Below, one piece after another: positions 54,974 to 64,000 of a stretch of 64,000 bases of DNA. The first letter of the stretch is position 1; each line of letters opens with the position of its first letter. The notes below the pieces were generated by a model. That model saw nothing but the letters and a program-made list of their open reading frames with translations. It was not told the DNA's origin and searched no databases. This DNA comes from Hypericibacter adhaerens. GTDB lineage: Bacteria > Pseudomonadota > Alphaproteobacteria > Dongiales > Dongiaceae. Position numbers and translations under genes: made by a program. The DNA lies in contig NZ_CP042582.1 of the NCBI RefSeq assembly GCF_008728835.1, positions 1,612,001-1,676,000 of the forward strand, given 5' to 3'.

Positions 54974-56443
54974 ATGTCAGCCCGACAGGGTATCCTGGTC
55001 ACCGCCCTTTGGCTGGGGGTGACGCTCATGCCCGCGGCAGCGTCCGAGGTATCGGCGGTGGATGCCGTCACGGCGCCGCCGGCACCGCCACCGGAGGATC
55101 TGGGAACGCCATCGAGCGCCGTGCCGCATGAACGGCCCGCGATCAAAAGCAACCGGTGGCAGGAGAACTGGTCGGCTCTCTCCGATCCGGCGCTCAGGAC
55201 CGAGCCGCTCGACGGCTTCAAATATATCCCGATCTCGCCCACCGACCCGCACAGCTATCTCTCCTTCGGCCTCACGCTGCGGGAGCGCTTCGAATCCAAC
55301 CATGCGCCCGCCTTCGGTGTCGGCGAGAGCTCGGGCGACTCTTACCTCCTGCAGCGGCTGCAGTTCCATCTCGATGCGCATTTCGACGAGAACTGGCGCG
55401 CCTTCGTCCAGTTCGAGGATGCGCGCGCCTTCGACAAGGACACGATCACGCCCGCCGATCAGAACGCGCTCGATCTTCGCCTCGCCTTCCTCGAATACAC
55501 ACGGCCCTTCGACGCGGATCTGCTGAAGGCGCGCATCGGCCGGCAGGACTTCGCCTTCGACCTGCAGCGCTTCGTCTCGTCGCGCGACGGGCCCAACCTG
55601 CGCCAGTCCTTCGACGCGATCTGGGCGGACTGGGAGACCCCGCAATGGCGCTTCATCGGCTTCGTCAGCCAGCCGGTGCAGTATCGCGACGGCGAGCCGT
55701 TCGACGACACCTCGAACGAGCATTTCCGCTTCCACACCCTGCGCGTCGAGCGCCATGTGCTCGGTACCAACGAGCTTTCGTCCTACTACTCGTACTACGA
55801 GCGCGACGACGCCCGGTTCCTCGACGCGTCAGGCGACGAGCACCGCCATATCCTCGATGTCCGGTTCGCCGGCGCCGACGGCGGATTCGATTGGGATCTC
55901 GAGGCGATGGGGCAGGTCGGCAGCGTGGGCTCCGACGACATCCTCGCCTGGGGCATGGGTGCCCGCGCCGGCTATACCTTTTCCGATGTGATCTGGCAGC
56001 CGAGGCTGGGCTTCCAGGTCGATGCCGCTTCGGGCGATCACACCCCCGGCGACGGTACGCTCGGGACCTTCAACCCGCTCTTCCCGAACGGGTATTATTT
56101 CAGCCTGGCGGGCTTCACGGGCTACTCGAACCTGATCCATCTGAAGCCCTCGATCACGGTCAAGCCGATCGACAATCTGACCGTGACGGGAGCCGTGGGC
56201 CTGCAATGGCGCGAGACCACCTCGGATGCGGTCTATGTGCAGCCGGCCAATGCCGTGAATGGCACGGCGGGCGAGGGCGGCGCCTGGACCGGCTATTACA
56301 GCCAGCTCCGCGCCGACTATGCCTTCAACGCCAACCTCACCGGCGCCGTCGAGCTCGTCCATTACGTGGTCGGCGACGCGGTGCGCAATGCCGGCGGCCA
56401 TGACAGCGATTATGTCGGCGTCGAGCTCAAGTTCAGCTGGTAG
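54974..56443 (+). CDS. Outer-membrane porin, alginate-export family
   Basis: 489 residues: a signal peptide (about 1-24), a Pro-rich linker, then repeated amphipathic beta strands with aromatic girdles and a C-terminal '..VGVELKFSW' strand ending in Trp, as required for BAM-dependent insertion. 'LSFGLTLRERFESN' and 'FEDARAF' match the AlgE/alginate-export barrel family, whose members mostly serve as specific pores for small organic molecules. No alginate genes are near, so the name should not be taken to mean alginate. It closes the five-gene set. Confidence 0.85.
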   Translation: MSARQGILVTALWLGVTLMPAAASEVSAVDAVTAPPAPPPEDLGTPSSAVPHERPAIKSNRWQENWSALSDPALRTEPLDGFKYIPISPTDPHSYLSFGLTLRERFESNHAPAFGVGESSGDSYLLQRLQFHLDAHFDENWRAFVQFEDARAFDKDTITPADQNALDLRLAFLEYTRPFDADLLKARIGRQDFAFDLQRFVSSRDGPNLRQSFDAIWADWETPQWRFIGFVSQPVQYRDGEPFDDTSNEHFRFHTLRVERHVLGTNELSSYYSYYERDDARFLDASGDEHRHILDVRFAGADGGFDWDLEAMGQVGSVGSDDILAWGMGARAGYTFSDVIWQPRLGFQVDAASGDHTPGDGTLGTFNPLFPNGYYFSLAGFTGYSNLIHLKPSITVKPIDNLTVTGAVGLQWRETTSDAVYVQPANAVNGTAGEGGAWTGYYSQLRADYAFNANLTGAVELVHYVVGDAVRNAGGHDSDYVGVELKFSW

Positions 56444-56471
56444 GGGCCGGTGCCGGAGGCAGGGCGCTCGA

Positions 56472-56996
56472 TCAGCGGGTCCGCTGCACCCACCAGTGAT
56501 GCATGCCGCGCTGATGGGTGGCGACCTTCTTGGGCTTGGTCGCGCCGAAATCCTCGATCGCCAGGCAGCGATCGACCGGGCGGCCTTCCGGGGCCAGGGG
56601 AAAAATGCCGCCGAAAAAGGCCTGGATGCCGCCGCCGACCGTGACCTCGTCCTCACAGAAGACGGGCCGCCGTTCCTCGGCCGCCAGGCGATAGAAGCCG
56701 GCGAGCTCCTCCCTGGCCTTGACGGTGCATTCTTCGATCTCGTCGAGGAAGCGGCCCGTGAGATCGCCGCGGAACAGGCTGGCCTTGGTGCCGACGAGCC
56801 GGTAATAGACGCGGAAGGGCTCCCGGAGAATCTCGACCACGAAGAGGCAGGGCAGCATCCGTTTCATCTCGGCGGGATCGATGTCGCTCCAGCCCGGGAT
56901 ATCCTTGCCGCCGCGCTTCGACCGCCAATAGGCGTCGAGCTCGTGGACAATGCCGGCCCTGACCTCGGCCAGCGGAATGTCATACCTGCACAGCAC
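56472..56996 (-). CDS. PAS-domain protein (PAS_5 type)
   Basis: 174 residues. 'LDAYWRSKRGGKDIPGWSDIDPAEMKRMLPCLFVVEI' and 'YRLVGTKASLFRGDLTGRFLDE' match the PAS_5 family common in Alphaproteobacteria as stand-alone proteins. Ligand and output are unknown. It is convergent with the porin gene (28-bp gap) and lies downstream of selD on the same strand, 173 bp away. Confidence 0.82.
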   Translation of the reverse strand: MLCRYDIPLAEVRAGIVHELDAYWRSKRGGKDIPGWSDIDPAEMKRMLPCLFVVEILREPFRVYYRLVGTKASLFRGDLTGRFLDEIEECTVKAREELAGFYRLAAEERRPVFCEDEVTVGGGIQAFFGGIFPLAPEGRPVDRCLAIEDFGATKPKKVATHQRGMHHWWVQRTR

Positions 56997-57169
56997 CGTG
57001 AAACCCGCTTTACCTCGCCTTGCGTCGGCCCAACCTTATCGCGCCTCCCTCAACCGAAAGTTACCACGACTCGGGAGGCCGGCCAGCCCGCAGGCAGACA
57101 ACGTTGGGCGACAAGCCCGGCACAACGCAAGCGCTTAAAAGTAGGGTCTCCGCTCGCCTCTGTCCGGGA

Positions 57170-58231
57170 TCAGCCCCGCACCTCGACGACCGGTGCGCCG
57201 GTCTGCGCGTGGCCGACGATGCGCGTGCGCGGGTAGCCCGCGGCGGCGATGCGGTCCGCGATGGCCTGGGCCCGATCGGCGGCGCAAGCCACGAGCAATC
57301 CGCCGGAGGTTTGCGGGTCGGCCAGCAGGTGGCGACGCCATTCGGGGAAACCGGCCGGCAGCGTGACGCCGTCGCTGTAGCTGGCCCAGTTCCGCAGCGA
57401 CGCACCCGTGACGAAGCCGCGCCGGGCGAGGCTTTCGGCCTCGGACAGCAGCGGCAGGTCGGGCGCGTTGACGACAAGGGTGAGCTTCGAGCCGCGCGCC
57501 ATCTCGAGCGCATGGCCGAGCAGGCCGAAACCGGTCACGTCCGTGATCGCATGGACGGCCGCGTCCTTGGCCAGATCCGTGCCGATGCGATTGAGGAGCG
57601 TCGTCGAGGCGATCATTTCCGCATAAGCCGGCGGCGAGAGCTCCCCTTTCTTGAAGGCCGCCGAATAGATGCCGACGCCGAGCGCCTTGGTCAGGATCAG
57701 CGCGTCACCGGGCCTGGCGGTCGAGTTGCGGCGGATATCCTGCGGGCGGCCAATGCCGATCACGGCCAATCCATAGATCGGCTCGGGCGCGTCGATCGAG
57801 TGCCCGCCCGCGACGGGGATTCCGGCCGAAGCGCAGGCCTCCGCGCCGCCCTTGAGAATTTCTCGTACCATCTCGGTCGTGATCTTGCCGACCGGCATGC
57901 CCAGGATGGCCAGCGCCATGATCGGCCGACCGCCCATCGCGTAGATGTCGGAGATGGCGTTGGTCGCGGCGATCCGGCCGAAATCGCGCGGATCGTCGAC
58001 CACCGGCATGAAGAAGTCCGTGGTCGCGATCACGCAGGTGTCGCTGTCGATCTGCCACACGGCGGCATCGTCGCCGGTCTCGGTCCCGACCAGCAGCTCC
58101 CGATAAGGCTGGGCGGCGGGCAGCTCGGCCAGGAGCTGCTGCAGCACGGAGGGCGCCAGCTTGCAGCCGCACCCGCCGCCATGGGCGAGGCTGGTCAAGC
58201 GAAGCTGAGGATCGATCATCGGGACATTCAT
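57170..58231 (-). CDS. selD: Selenide, water dikinase
   Basis: 353 residues. The N-terminal '[12 protein letters not shown]' carries the catalytic Cys21 and Lys24 (the Cys form; some SelD have Sec here). '[12 protein letters not shown]', '[32 protein letters not shown]' and '[10 protein letters not shown]' are the ATP and metal sites. It makes selenophosphate from selenide and ATP for selenocysteine tRNA and 2-selenouridine. The neighbouring formate dehydrogenase uses selenocysteine, giving a direct need for this enzyme. selA, selB and selC are not in the window. Confidence 0.96.
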   Translation of the reverse strand: MNVPMIDPQLRLTSLAHGGGCGCKLAPSVLQQLLAELPAAQPYRELLVGTETGDDAAVWQIDSDTCVIATTDFFMPVVDDPRDFGRIAATNAISDIYAMGGRPIMALAILGMPVGKITTEMVREILKGGAEACASAGIPVAGGHSIDAPEPIYGLAVIGIGRPQDIRRNSTARPGDALILTKALGVGIYSAAFKKGELSPPAYAEMIASTTLLNRIGTDLAKDAAVHAITDVTGFGLLGHALEMARGSKLTLVVNAPDLPLLSEAESLARRGFVTGASLRNWASYSDGVTLPAGFPEWRRHLLADPQTSGGLLVACAADRAQAIADRIAAAGYPRTRIVGHAQTGAPVVEVRG

Positions 58232-58259
58232 GGTCTTTCCCTGATTTGGGCGGCGGGCG

Positions 58260-59363
58260 TCAAGCTGTCAGCTCCGACGCGGTAATGCTGTATTTGAAAT
58301 TGTCCGCGTCGAGGCAATCGAGGCGGGCGGCGGCGGTCTCGGCCTGGGGGTACATCAGGAAGCCCAACCTCGGTCCCCGGGCGCCCGGCAGCGCGACGTC
58401 ATGGGCCATGTTGTAGGCCAGCCAATTGCCCTCCCAGGCGCCGAACAGGGTCGCATGCGCGGCGACCACCTTGGCATCGTCCATGGCGAGGTTCCCGGGC
58501 GGTTCCTCCAGAACGACCTTGCGGACGTCGGCCGGATCGACCGCGACCCAGCCATAATCCGTGAGATAGACCTCCGCCCGGCAATGCTGCGCCTTGGTCA
58601 CGGTCTCGGATTTGGCGCCGAGGCTCTGGTAGCCGAACCGGGAGCGCGCGACGCGGATGCCGTAGATGTCGCGCGCCGGCAGGCCCGAGGCGCGGGCCAG
58701 GCCGACGAACAAGGCGTTGAGGTCGGCACATTTGCCGCCGAGATTACCGGTCTGGAGCATCGAGGCGATGTCGCCGATGCCGCAGCCGCGGACCTTGGGA
58801 TCGCGGAAGGTATTCGCCACGATCCATTCATAGATCGCGCGCGCCTTCTCGACCTCGCTGCCGGCGCCGGCCGTGATCTTGTCGGCCGTTTCCTTCACGA
58901 TGCCGTCGGTCGGGATGAGTGCGGTGGACGAGAGATAGAGCGTGCGCTCGGCGTCGGCAAGCGGCGGGACGCCGCCCGGTTGTGCGAAATCGACCGCGCG
59001 GTCGCGGGTCGTGACCCGGCTCGTGACCTCGACCATCGGCGCCGGTTCGCCCTCCGCCCATTCGAGATGCAGCATCTGCGCGCCATATTTCGGATCGTGC
59101 TCAATCCTGGCCGAGGCCGCATTCGTCTGCCATGCGCTGCTGTCCGACCGGAACCAGCCGGCTTCGTTGACGGACGGCAACGGCACCCAGGCTTGCGTCT
59201 TGCCGGCCGTGCCCGCGATCTCCAGCCGGGTGACGATCTGGAACTTGCGCCAGGCTCCCGGCATCGGCGCGAAGAGGCTTTCGGCGAAGGCGAGCCGGGG
59301 CAGGGCGGCGACAGCCGGCAGCACGGCGCCGAGCTTCAGAAATTCACGCCGATCGAGCGACAT
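58260..59363 (-). CDS. Tat-exported transglutaminase-like protein
   Basis: 367 residues. A Tat-type signal ('[13 protein letters not shown]', residues 2-14) precedes a domain with the transglutaminase/cysteine-protease triad: Cys212 in '[11 protein letters not shown]', His260 in '[14 protein letters not shown]' and Asp about 275 in 'AVDPADV'. Such bacterial proteins are usually proteases or peptide-modifying enzymes rather than true transglutaminases. GAGGAGA lies 5 nt upstream of the ATG at 59363. It is 28 bp upstream of selD on the same strand, so the two may be co-transcribed. Confidence 0.88.
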   Translation of the reverse strand: MSLDRREFLKLGAVLPAVAALPRLAFAESLFAPMPGAWRKFQIVTRLEIAGTAGKTQAWVPLPSVNEAGWFRSDSSAWQTNAASARIEHDPKYGAQMLHLEWAEGEPAPMVEVTSRVTTRDRAVDFAQPGGVPPLADAERTLYLSSTALIPTDGIVKETADKITAGAGSEVEKARAIYEWIVANTFRDPKVRGCGIGDIASMLQTGNLGGKCADLNALFVGLARASGLPARDIYGIRVARSRFGYQSLGAKSETVTKAQHCRAEVYLTDYGWVAVDPADVRKVVLEEPPGNLAMDDAKVVAAHATLFGAWEGNWLAYNMAHDVALPGARGPRLGFLMYPQAETAAARLDCLDADNFKYSITASELTA

Positions 59364-59670
59364 GGATGTCTCCTCTGCGAGCACGGGGGATGAAGAGAAG
59401 GGAACGGCGCGAGCGCAACCGCCGCGCCGGCCGGGCGAGGCGCCGGACCTGACGGCAGCGGAATTCTCGAACGGGGGGAATATCTTGGAGAGGAGCCGGA
59501 GGCGAGGCCGGTCGCGCAAACCACCTCTCCTCGCCCGCATTGCGGGCGAAAGAGTGCCTTCGGCGATCTGTGCCCCGTAACTCGGGAGCCGGTTGCATCG
59601 GCACGCCAAGCATTATGGAACCGGGCCGCGAACTGTCAATCGTGGCGCTGTTCCGACTTAGGTGGGATGT

Positions 59671-59688
59671 CGTCACGAACTTGTGACG
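59671..59688. promoter_or_regulatory. Palindromic candidate operator upstream of fdnG
   Basis: CGTCAC-GAACTT-GTGACG is a perfect 6-bp inverted repeat with a 6-nt spacer, about 75 bp upstream of the promoter-like pair. The size suits a dimeric regulator; it does not match the FNR/CRP consensus. Confidence 0.4.
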
Positions 59689-59709
59689 ATCCGTAACCGA
59701 TATGAAACC

Positions 59710-59733
59710 GCGGTGCCGATGGCTCGGCACCGC
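59710..59733. other. Strong hairpin upstream of fdnG
   Basis: GCGGTGCCGA (59710-59719) pairs perfectly with TCGGCACCGC (59724-59733), loop TGGC. No T run follows on the plus strand. It lies upstream of the promoter-like pair, so it may terminate a minus-strand transcript or lie in a longer leader. Confidence 0.45.
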
Positions 59734-59763
59734 AGCAACCTGCCGGATTCGCGGGCTTTATGC

Positions 59764-59791
59764 TTGACATGGCGCGGCCCTGGCCTACGCT
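59764..59791 (+). promoter_or_regulatory. Candidate promoter of the formate dehydrogenase operon
   Basis: TTGACA (59764-59769, exact -35) and TACGCT (59786-59791, weak -10) with 16-bp spacing, about 90 bp before the fdnG ATG. Confidence 0.4.
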
Positions 59792-59882
59792 TTTTGCGAG
59801 ACGAAATCCCGCCGATCGGGTGGTCGCGATCGCGGAGGGAGTCGAGAGAGGCGTCATGGGTGGGCAACGGGAGGTTGTAACC

Positions 59883-62800
59883 ATGAATGAAATGTCCCTC
59901 AACGGAGAGCTGTCGAGACGCCAGTTCATCAAGCGCACTGGCGCGGGCATCGCGGGAACGACGCTGGGCGCGCTGGGATTCGGCGGCGTGGAGGCCGCCT
60001 ACGCGGCGGCGATCCGGGAGTTCAAGCTCGCGAACACGACGGAGACGCGCAACACCTGTCCCTACTGCTCGGTGGCCTGCGGCGTCATCATGTATTCGAA
60101 GGGCGATCTGAAGAAAGGCGAGACCGCCGAGATCGTCCATATCGAAGGCGACCCGGACCATCCGACCAATCGCGGGACGCTGTGCCCGAAGGGTGCGGCC
60201 CTGCTCGACTTCGTCCATGCCGAGACGCGGCTGAAATATCCGATGGTTCGCAAGCCGGGTTCGGACAAGTTCGAGCGCATCGCCTGGGACGACGCCTTCG
60301 ATCGAATAGCCCGGTTGATGAAGGACGATCGGGACAAGAACTTCATCGCCAGGAACAATGACGGGGTCATCGTCAACCGGTGGCTCACCACCGGGTTCCT
60401 GGCGGCGTCGGCGACCACCAACGAAACGGCGTTCCACACCTACAAGGTGGTGCGAAGCGCCGGGATGCTGGCGTTCGACAACCAGGCGAGGGTTTGACAC
60501 GGCCCCACGGTGTCCAGTTTGGGCCCGACATTTGGCCGTGGTGCGATGACCAACGCATGGACCGACATCAAGAACACCGATCTCGTCGTGATCATGGGCG
60601 GCAACGCCGCCGAGGCCCACCCTTGCGGGTTCAAATGGGTCGTTGAGGCGAAGGCCAACCGCGGCGCCAAGCTGATCGTCGTCGATCCGCGCTTCACGCG
60701 TTCGGCCTCGGTTGCCGATTTCTATGCGCCGATCCGGCAGGGAAGCGACATCGCGTTCCTGCTGGGCGTCATCAACTACTGCATCCAGAACGACAAGGTG
60801 CAGTGGGACTATGTCAAGGCCTTCACCAACGCGACCTATGTGGTGAGGGACGGCTTCGCCTATCAGGACGGCCTGTTCTCGGGCTATGACGAGGCCAAGC
60901 GCTCTTACGACAAATCCACCTGGGAGTACGAGTTCGACGCCGACGGCTTCGCCGTCGTCGACGACACCCTCCAGAACCCGCGCTGCGTCTGGAACCTGCT
61001 GAAAAGCCACGCCGCGGTCTATACGCCCGAGATGGTGGAACGCATCTGCGGTACGCCGAAGGAGAAGTTCCTGAAGGTGGCCGAGATGGTGGCCGAGACC
61101 TCGGCCACCAACAAGACCATGACCTCGATGTATGCGCTCGGCTGGACCCAGCATTCCAAGGGCTCCCAGAACATCCGCGCCATGGCCATGCTCCAGCTCA
61201 TCCTCGGCAATATCGGCGTGCGCGGCGGCGGGATGAATGCCCTGCGCGGTCACTCCAACATCCAGGGGCTGACCGATGTCGGGCTGATGTCGAACCTGAT
61301 CCCGGGCTACCTCACCTTGCCGACCGACAAGGAAGTCGATTTCACCACCTACATGTCGACGCGCGGCTTCAAGCCGTTGCGGCCGAACCAGACCAGCTAC
61401 TGGCAGAACTACAAGAAGTTCTTCGTCAGCTTCCTGAAATCCATGTGGGGGGATGCCGCCACCGCCGAGAACGATTTCGCCTACGACTATCTGCCCAAGA
61501 TGGACGTGCCCAGCTACGACGTGCTGCGCGCCTTCGAGCTGATGAACCAGGGCAAGATGAACGGCTATTTCTGCCAGGGCTTCAATCCGCTGCTGGCCTT
61601 CCCGAACCGACAGAAGGTGACGGAAGCGCTGTCCAAGCTGAAGTTCCTGGTCACCATGGACCCGCTCGAGACCGAGACCTCGCGGTTCTGGGAAAACCAC
61701 GGCGAGCATAACGATGTCGATACCGCTTCGATCCAGACCGAGGTCTTCCAGCTGCCTTCGACCTGCTTTGCCGAGGACGAGGGCTCGCTGACGAACTCGG
61801 GCCGCTGGCTGCAATGGCATTGGCCGGGCGGCACGCCGCCGGGCGAGGCCAGGACCGATGTCTGGATCATGACGCAGATCTATCTGCGCCTGAAGGATCT
61901 CTATGCCAAGGAAGGCGGCGCCTTCCCGGATCCGATCCTCAATCTGCAATGGCCCTACAAGAATCCGGAAGACCCGGCCTCCGAGGAGATCGCGCGGGAG
62001 ATCAACGGCTCCGCCCTGGCGGACGTGCCCGACCCGAACGACCCGACCAAGCTCCTGCTCGAGAAGGGCAAGCAGGTCGTGAGCTTCGCCGCGCTGCGCG
62101 ACGACGGCACCACGGCCTGCGGCTGCTGGATCTATTCCGGCTGCTTCAACGAGGCGGGCAACAACATGGCGCGCCGGGACAATACCGATCCCGACGACAC
62201 CGGCCTGTTCCCGAAATGGACGTTCTCCTGGCCGGTCAATCGCCGCATCCTCTACAACCGGGCCTCCGCCGATCTCAACGGCAAGGCCTGGGATCCGAGC
62301 CGCAAGATCATCGAGTGGAATGGCGAGAAATGGTCGGGCTATGACGTGCCCGACATCGCGCCCACGGCGAAGCCCGATGTGGTCGGTCCCTTCATCATGA
62401 ACCAGGAGGGCATCGCCCGGCTGTTCGTGCGGGGCACCATGGTCGACGGTCCCTTCCCGGCCCATTACGAGCCGTTCGAATCGCCGATCGAGAATCCGGT
62501 GGCGCCGAAGATTCGCGGCAATCCGGCGGCCCGCGTGTTCAAGGACGACATGGAGCAGTTCGGCGACGCGAAGAAGTTCCCCTATGCGGCGACTTCCTAC
62601 CGCCTCACCGAGCATTTCCACTATTGGACCAAGCACAACCGCGTCAACGCGATGCTGCAGCCGGAGTTCTTCGTCGAGATCTCCGAGCAGCTCGCGCAGG
62701 AGAAGGGCATCCAGCCCGGCGGATGGGTCCGTGTCTGGTCGAACCGGGGCTCGGTGAAGGCCAAGGCGGTCGTCACCAAGCGCATCCGCACGCTGATCTG

Positions 62801-62978
62801 CGACGGCAAGCCCGTGCATGTCATCGGCATCCCGCTCCATTGGGGCTTCACGGGTGTGGCGAGAAAGGGCTTCGGGCCGAATTCGCTGTCGCCGTTCGTG
62901 GGCGATGCCAACATCCAGACGCCGGAATACAAGGCGTTCCTGGTCGATATCGAGCCCATTGCCGGGCCGGTGGCATAG
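59883..62978 (+). CDS. fdnG: Formate dehydrogenase-N alpha subunit, selenoprotein
   Basis: 1031 residues when the TGA at 60495-60497 is read as selenocysteine 205. A Tat signal ('LSRRQFIKRTGAG') exports the folded enzyme. C59, C62, C66 and C101 bind a [4Fe-4S] cluster. The segment 'NQARV-Sec-HGPTVSS' then 'FGRGAMTNAW' is the active-site signature of Fdn/Fdo, where Sec ligates molybdenum. The molybdopterin domains and a C-terminal dinucleotide-binding domain continue uninterrupted after the TGA. It oxidises formate to CO2 in the periplasm. A SECIS-like hairpin follows the TGA at once. GGGAGG precedes the ATG. It is neither two genes nor a pseudogene. Confidence 0.95.
60495..60540 (+). promoter_or_regulatory. 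fdnG: Selenocysteine UGA codon with bacterial SECIS hairpin
   Basis: Directly after TGA (60495-60497), CACGGCC (60498-60504) pairs with GGCCGTG (60534-60540). An apical stem GTCC/GGGC (60512-60515 with 60521-60524) closes an AGTTT loop. Position and two-tier shape match SelB-binding SECIS elements of E. coli fdhF and fdnG. Confidence 0.88.
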
Positions 62979-62987
62979 GAGGGAGCG

Positions 62988-63935
62988 ATGGCGTTCGAAT
63001 ACGAGCTACCGCCGCCGCCGACCCACGACATCCATTCGGACCTGGGCGAGGGCGACTGGATCCGGCGGTCGGCCTCCAGCGTACCGGCGCCGGCGCGCCA
63101 GCTGACGCCGGTGGCGAAGCTGATCGACGTCTCCAAATGCATCGGCTGCAAGGCCTGCCAGGCGGCCTGCGTGGAGTGGAACGATCTGCATCAGGAGGTC
63201 GGCTACAACGAGGGCGTCTACGACAATCCGTCGGATCTGACGCCGGACATGTTCACCCTGATGCGGTTCACCGAATGGGAGAACCCGGAGACCCAGAACC
63301 TGGAATGGCTGATCCGCAAGGACGGCTGCATGCATTGCGCCGACCCAGGCTGCCTCAAGGCCTGTCCGGCGCCCGGTGCCATCGTCCAGTATTCCAACGG
63401 CATCGTCGACTTCGTCCACGAGAACTGCATCGGCTGCGGCTACTGCGTGAAGGGTTGCCCCTTCAACATCCCGCGCATCTCCAAGGTCACCAACAAGGCC
63501 TATAAATGCACGCTCTGTTCCGACCGCGTCGCGGTCGGGCAGGGGCCGGCCTGCGCCAAGGCCTGTCCGACCCATGCCATCGTCTTCGGCACCAAGGAGG
63601 AGATGACGAAGCATGCGGAAGGCCGCATCGAGGACCTGAAGTCGCGCGGCTACGCCAATGCCGGCCTCTATGATCCGCCCGGCGTCGGCGGCACGCATGT
63701 CATGTATGTGCTGCATCACGCCGACCGGCCCGAGATCTATGCCGGGCTGCCGAAGGATCCGCATATCAGCGTGCTGGTCGAGCTGTGGAAGGGGGCGAGC
63801 AAATATGCCGGCCTCGCGGTCATCGGCGGCATGGCGCTGTTCGGGCTGGTTCATCACCTGGTGACGGGTGCCAACAAGGTCACGCCCGAGGACGAGCGGG
63901 ATGCCGAGCGGCTGGCCGGGAGCGCCGAGCCATGA
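62988..63935 (+). CDS. fdxH: Formate dehydrogenase beta (iron-sulfur) subunit
   Basis: 315 residues with four [4Fe-4S] ferredoxin-type motifs: '[15 protein letters not shown]' (C51 onward), '[14 protein letters not shown]', '[14 protein letters not shown]' and 'CTLCSDR..CAKACP'. A C-terminal transmembrane helix follows ('[20 protein letters not shown]'), as in FdnH/FdoH. It carries electrons from the alpha subunit to the membrane cytochrome b subunit. It starts 9 bp after fdnG and overlaps the gamma-subunit gene by 4 bp (ATGA). Confidence 0.95.
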   Translation: MAFEYELPPPPTHDIHSDLGEGDWIRRSASSVPAPARQLTPVAKLIDVSKCIGCKACQAACVEWNDLHQEVGYNEGVYDNPSDLTPDMFTLMRFTEWENPETQNLEWLIRKDGCMHCADPGCLKACPAPGAIVQYSNGIVDFVHENCIGCGYCVKGCPFNIPRISKVTNKAYKCTLCSDRVAVGQGPACAKACPTHAIVFGTKEEMTKHAEGRIEDLKSRGYANAGLYDPPGVGGTHVMYVLHHADRPEIYAGLPKDPHISVLVELWKGASKYAGLAVIGGMALFGLVHHLVTGANKVTPEDERDAERLAGSAEP

Positions 63936-64000
63936 CGAAAGCGGAAAGAGCGACCGGAACCGAGCCGGGCGACGATGTCCATCCGGGTTCTCCGGTGACG
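63932..64000 (+). CDS. Start of the next gene, probably formate dehydrogenase gamma (cytochrome b556) subunit; partial
   Basis: Only 23 codons are inside the window, encoding a hydrophilic start ('[15 protein letters not shown]'). The assignment rests on the 4-bp overlap with the beta-subunit stop and the fixed alpha-beta-gamma order of formate dehydrogenase-N operons; the sequence itself is too short to identify. Confidence 0.55.
   Translation, partial: MTKAERATGTEPGDDVHPGSPVT

Larger units (their letters stand above)
59364..59882. other. Divergent intergenic region between the transglutaminase and formate dehydrogenase genes
   Basis: 519 bp without a supported gene. It holds a GC-rich stretch with a CGCCCGC/GCGGGCG hairpin (about 59543-59558), an 18-bp palindromic site (59671-59688), a strong hairpin (59710-59733) and a promoter-like pair (59764-59791). 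No tRNA-Sec-like cloverleaf was found. Confidence 0.6.

Noticed and set aside
54974-56443. Alginate secretion function for the porin
   Set aside because: The family name reflects fold similarity only; no alginate biosynthesis genes are present and related porins transport other small molecules.
59770-59786. Possible sigma54 promoter (TGGCGCG-N4-TGGCC) before fdnG
   Set aside because: GG and GC spacing fits, but the -12 half matches poorly and such matches are frequent in GC-rich DNA; the TTGACA-based promoter is at least as good.
59364-59882. Possible tRNA-Sec gene near the formate dehydrogenase operon
   Set aside because: No T-arm consensus or long extra arm could be aligned in this gap; the hairpins present do not build a cloverleaf.
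59883-60497. Truncated molybdopterin oxidoreductase or pseudogene ending at a stop
   Set aside because: The stop is the selenocysteine UGA; the frame continues with perfect family similarity and a SECIS hairpin follows.

Overview
The window is 64 kb of high-GC chromosomal DNA from an alphaproteobacterium, most likely a free-living relative of the Rhodospirillales. The assignment rests on the RNase E type (S1 domain interrupted by an acidic insert, conserved GWWRR-type tail), the layout of the isc operon, an HscB with a zinc ribbon, a PAS_5-type protein, and codon use throughout. I see no insertion sequences, phage genes, integrases, CRISPR arrays or rRNA. There is one tRNA (elongator tRNA-Met). 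Two genes look broken but are read by recoding: prfB (programmed +1 frameshift) and the formate dehydrogenase alpha subunit (in-frame UGA read as selenocysteine).

Layout. 1-7 kb: a DsbA-like thiol oxidoreductase and a BepA-like M48 protease on the minus strand, divergent from a gamma-glutamyltransferase-like lipoprotein that lacks the catalytic threonine, followed by an aminotransferase, an SDR-DoxX fusion and a DUF2269 membrane protein. 7-16 kb: RNase E with a long leader, an AMIN-domain amidase, penicillin-binding protein 1A and prfB. 16-29 kb: a GST; two ferritin-like proteins around a Bcp peroxiredoxin; glnE; a YhdP/AsmA-like protein; tyrS; anmK; an alpha/beta hydrolase. 29.5-37.7 kb: a complete iron-sulfur cluster operon, cysE-iscR-nifS-like-iscS-iscU-iscA-hscB-hscA-fdx-iscX, behind a promoter overlapped by an inverted repeat that could be the IscR operator.

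37.7-51.8 kb: a large alpha/beta hydrolase, a NarL-type response regulator, a DMT exporter, an RtcB RNA ligase, a 1251-residue SLC5-type hybrid sensor kinase divergent from an MHS-family transporter, then mnmA, an SCP2 protein, a Gly/Met-tailed membrane protein and a lipoprotein. 51.9-56.4 kb: tRNA-Met and an apparently co-transcribed set encoding an isochorismatase-like hydrolase, an XapX protein, a DoxX protein, a secreted two-domain VOC protein and an outer-membrane porin. This set is the best candidate here for an undescribed small-molecule uptake/processing locus. 56.4-64 kb: a PAS protein, selD, a Tat-exported transglutaminase, and a selenocysteine-containing formate dehydrogenase-N operon that runs off the right edge.

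How the genes connect. SelD makes the selenophosphate needed for the selenocysteine of the adjacent formate dehydrogenase, whose beta subunit needs four [4Fe-4S] clusters. The SLC5 kinase, the unpaired NarL regulator 2.4 kb away and the MHS transporter plausibly form one carbon-sensing circuit. Several intergenic gaps carry related GC-rich inverted repeats, and one of these lies inside the N-terminal coding region of the DUF455 gene.
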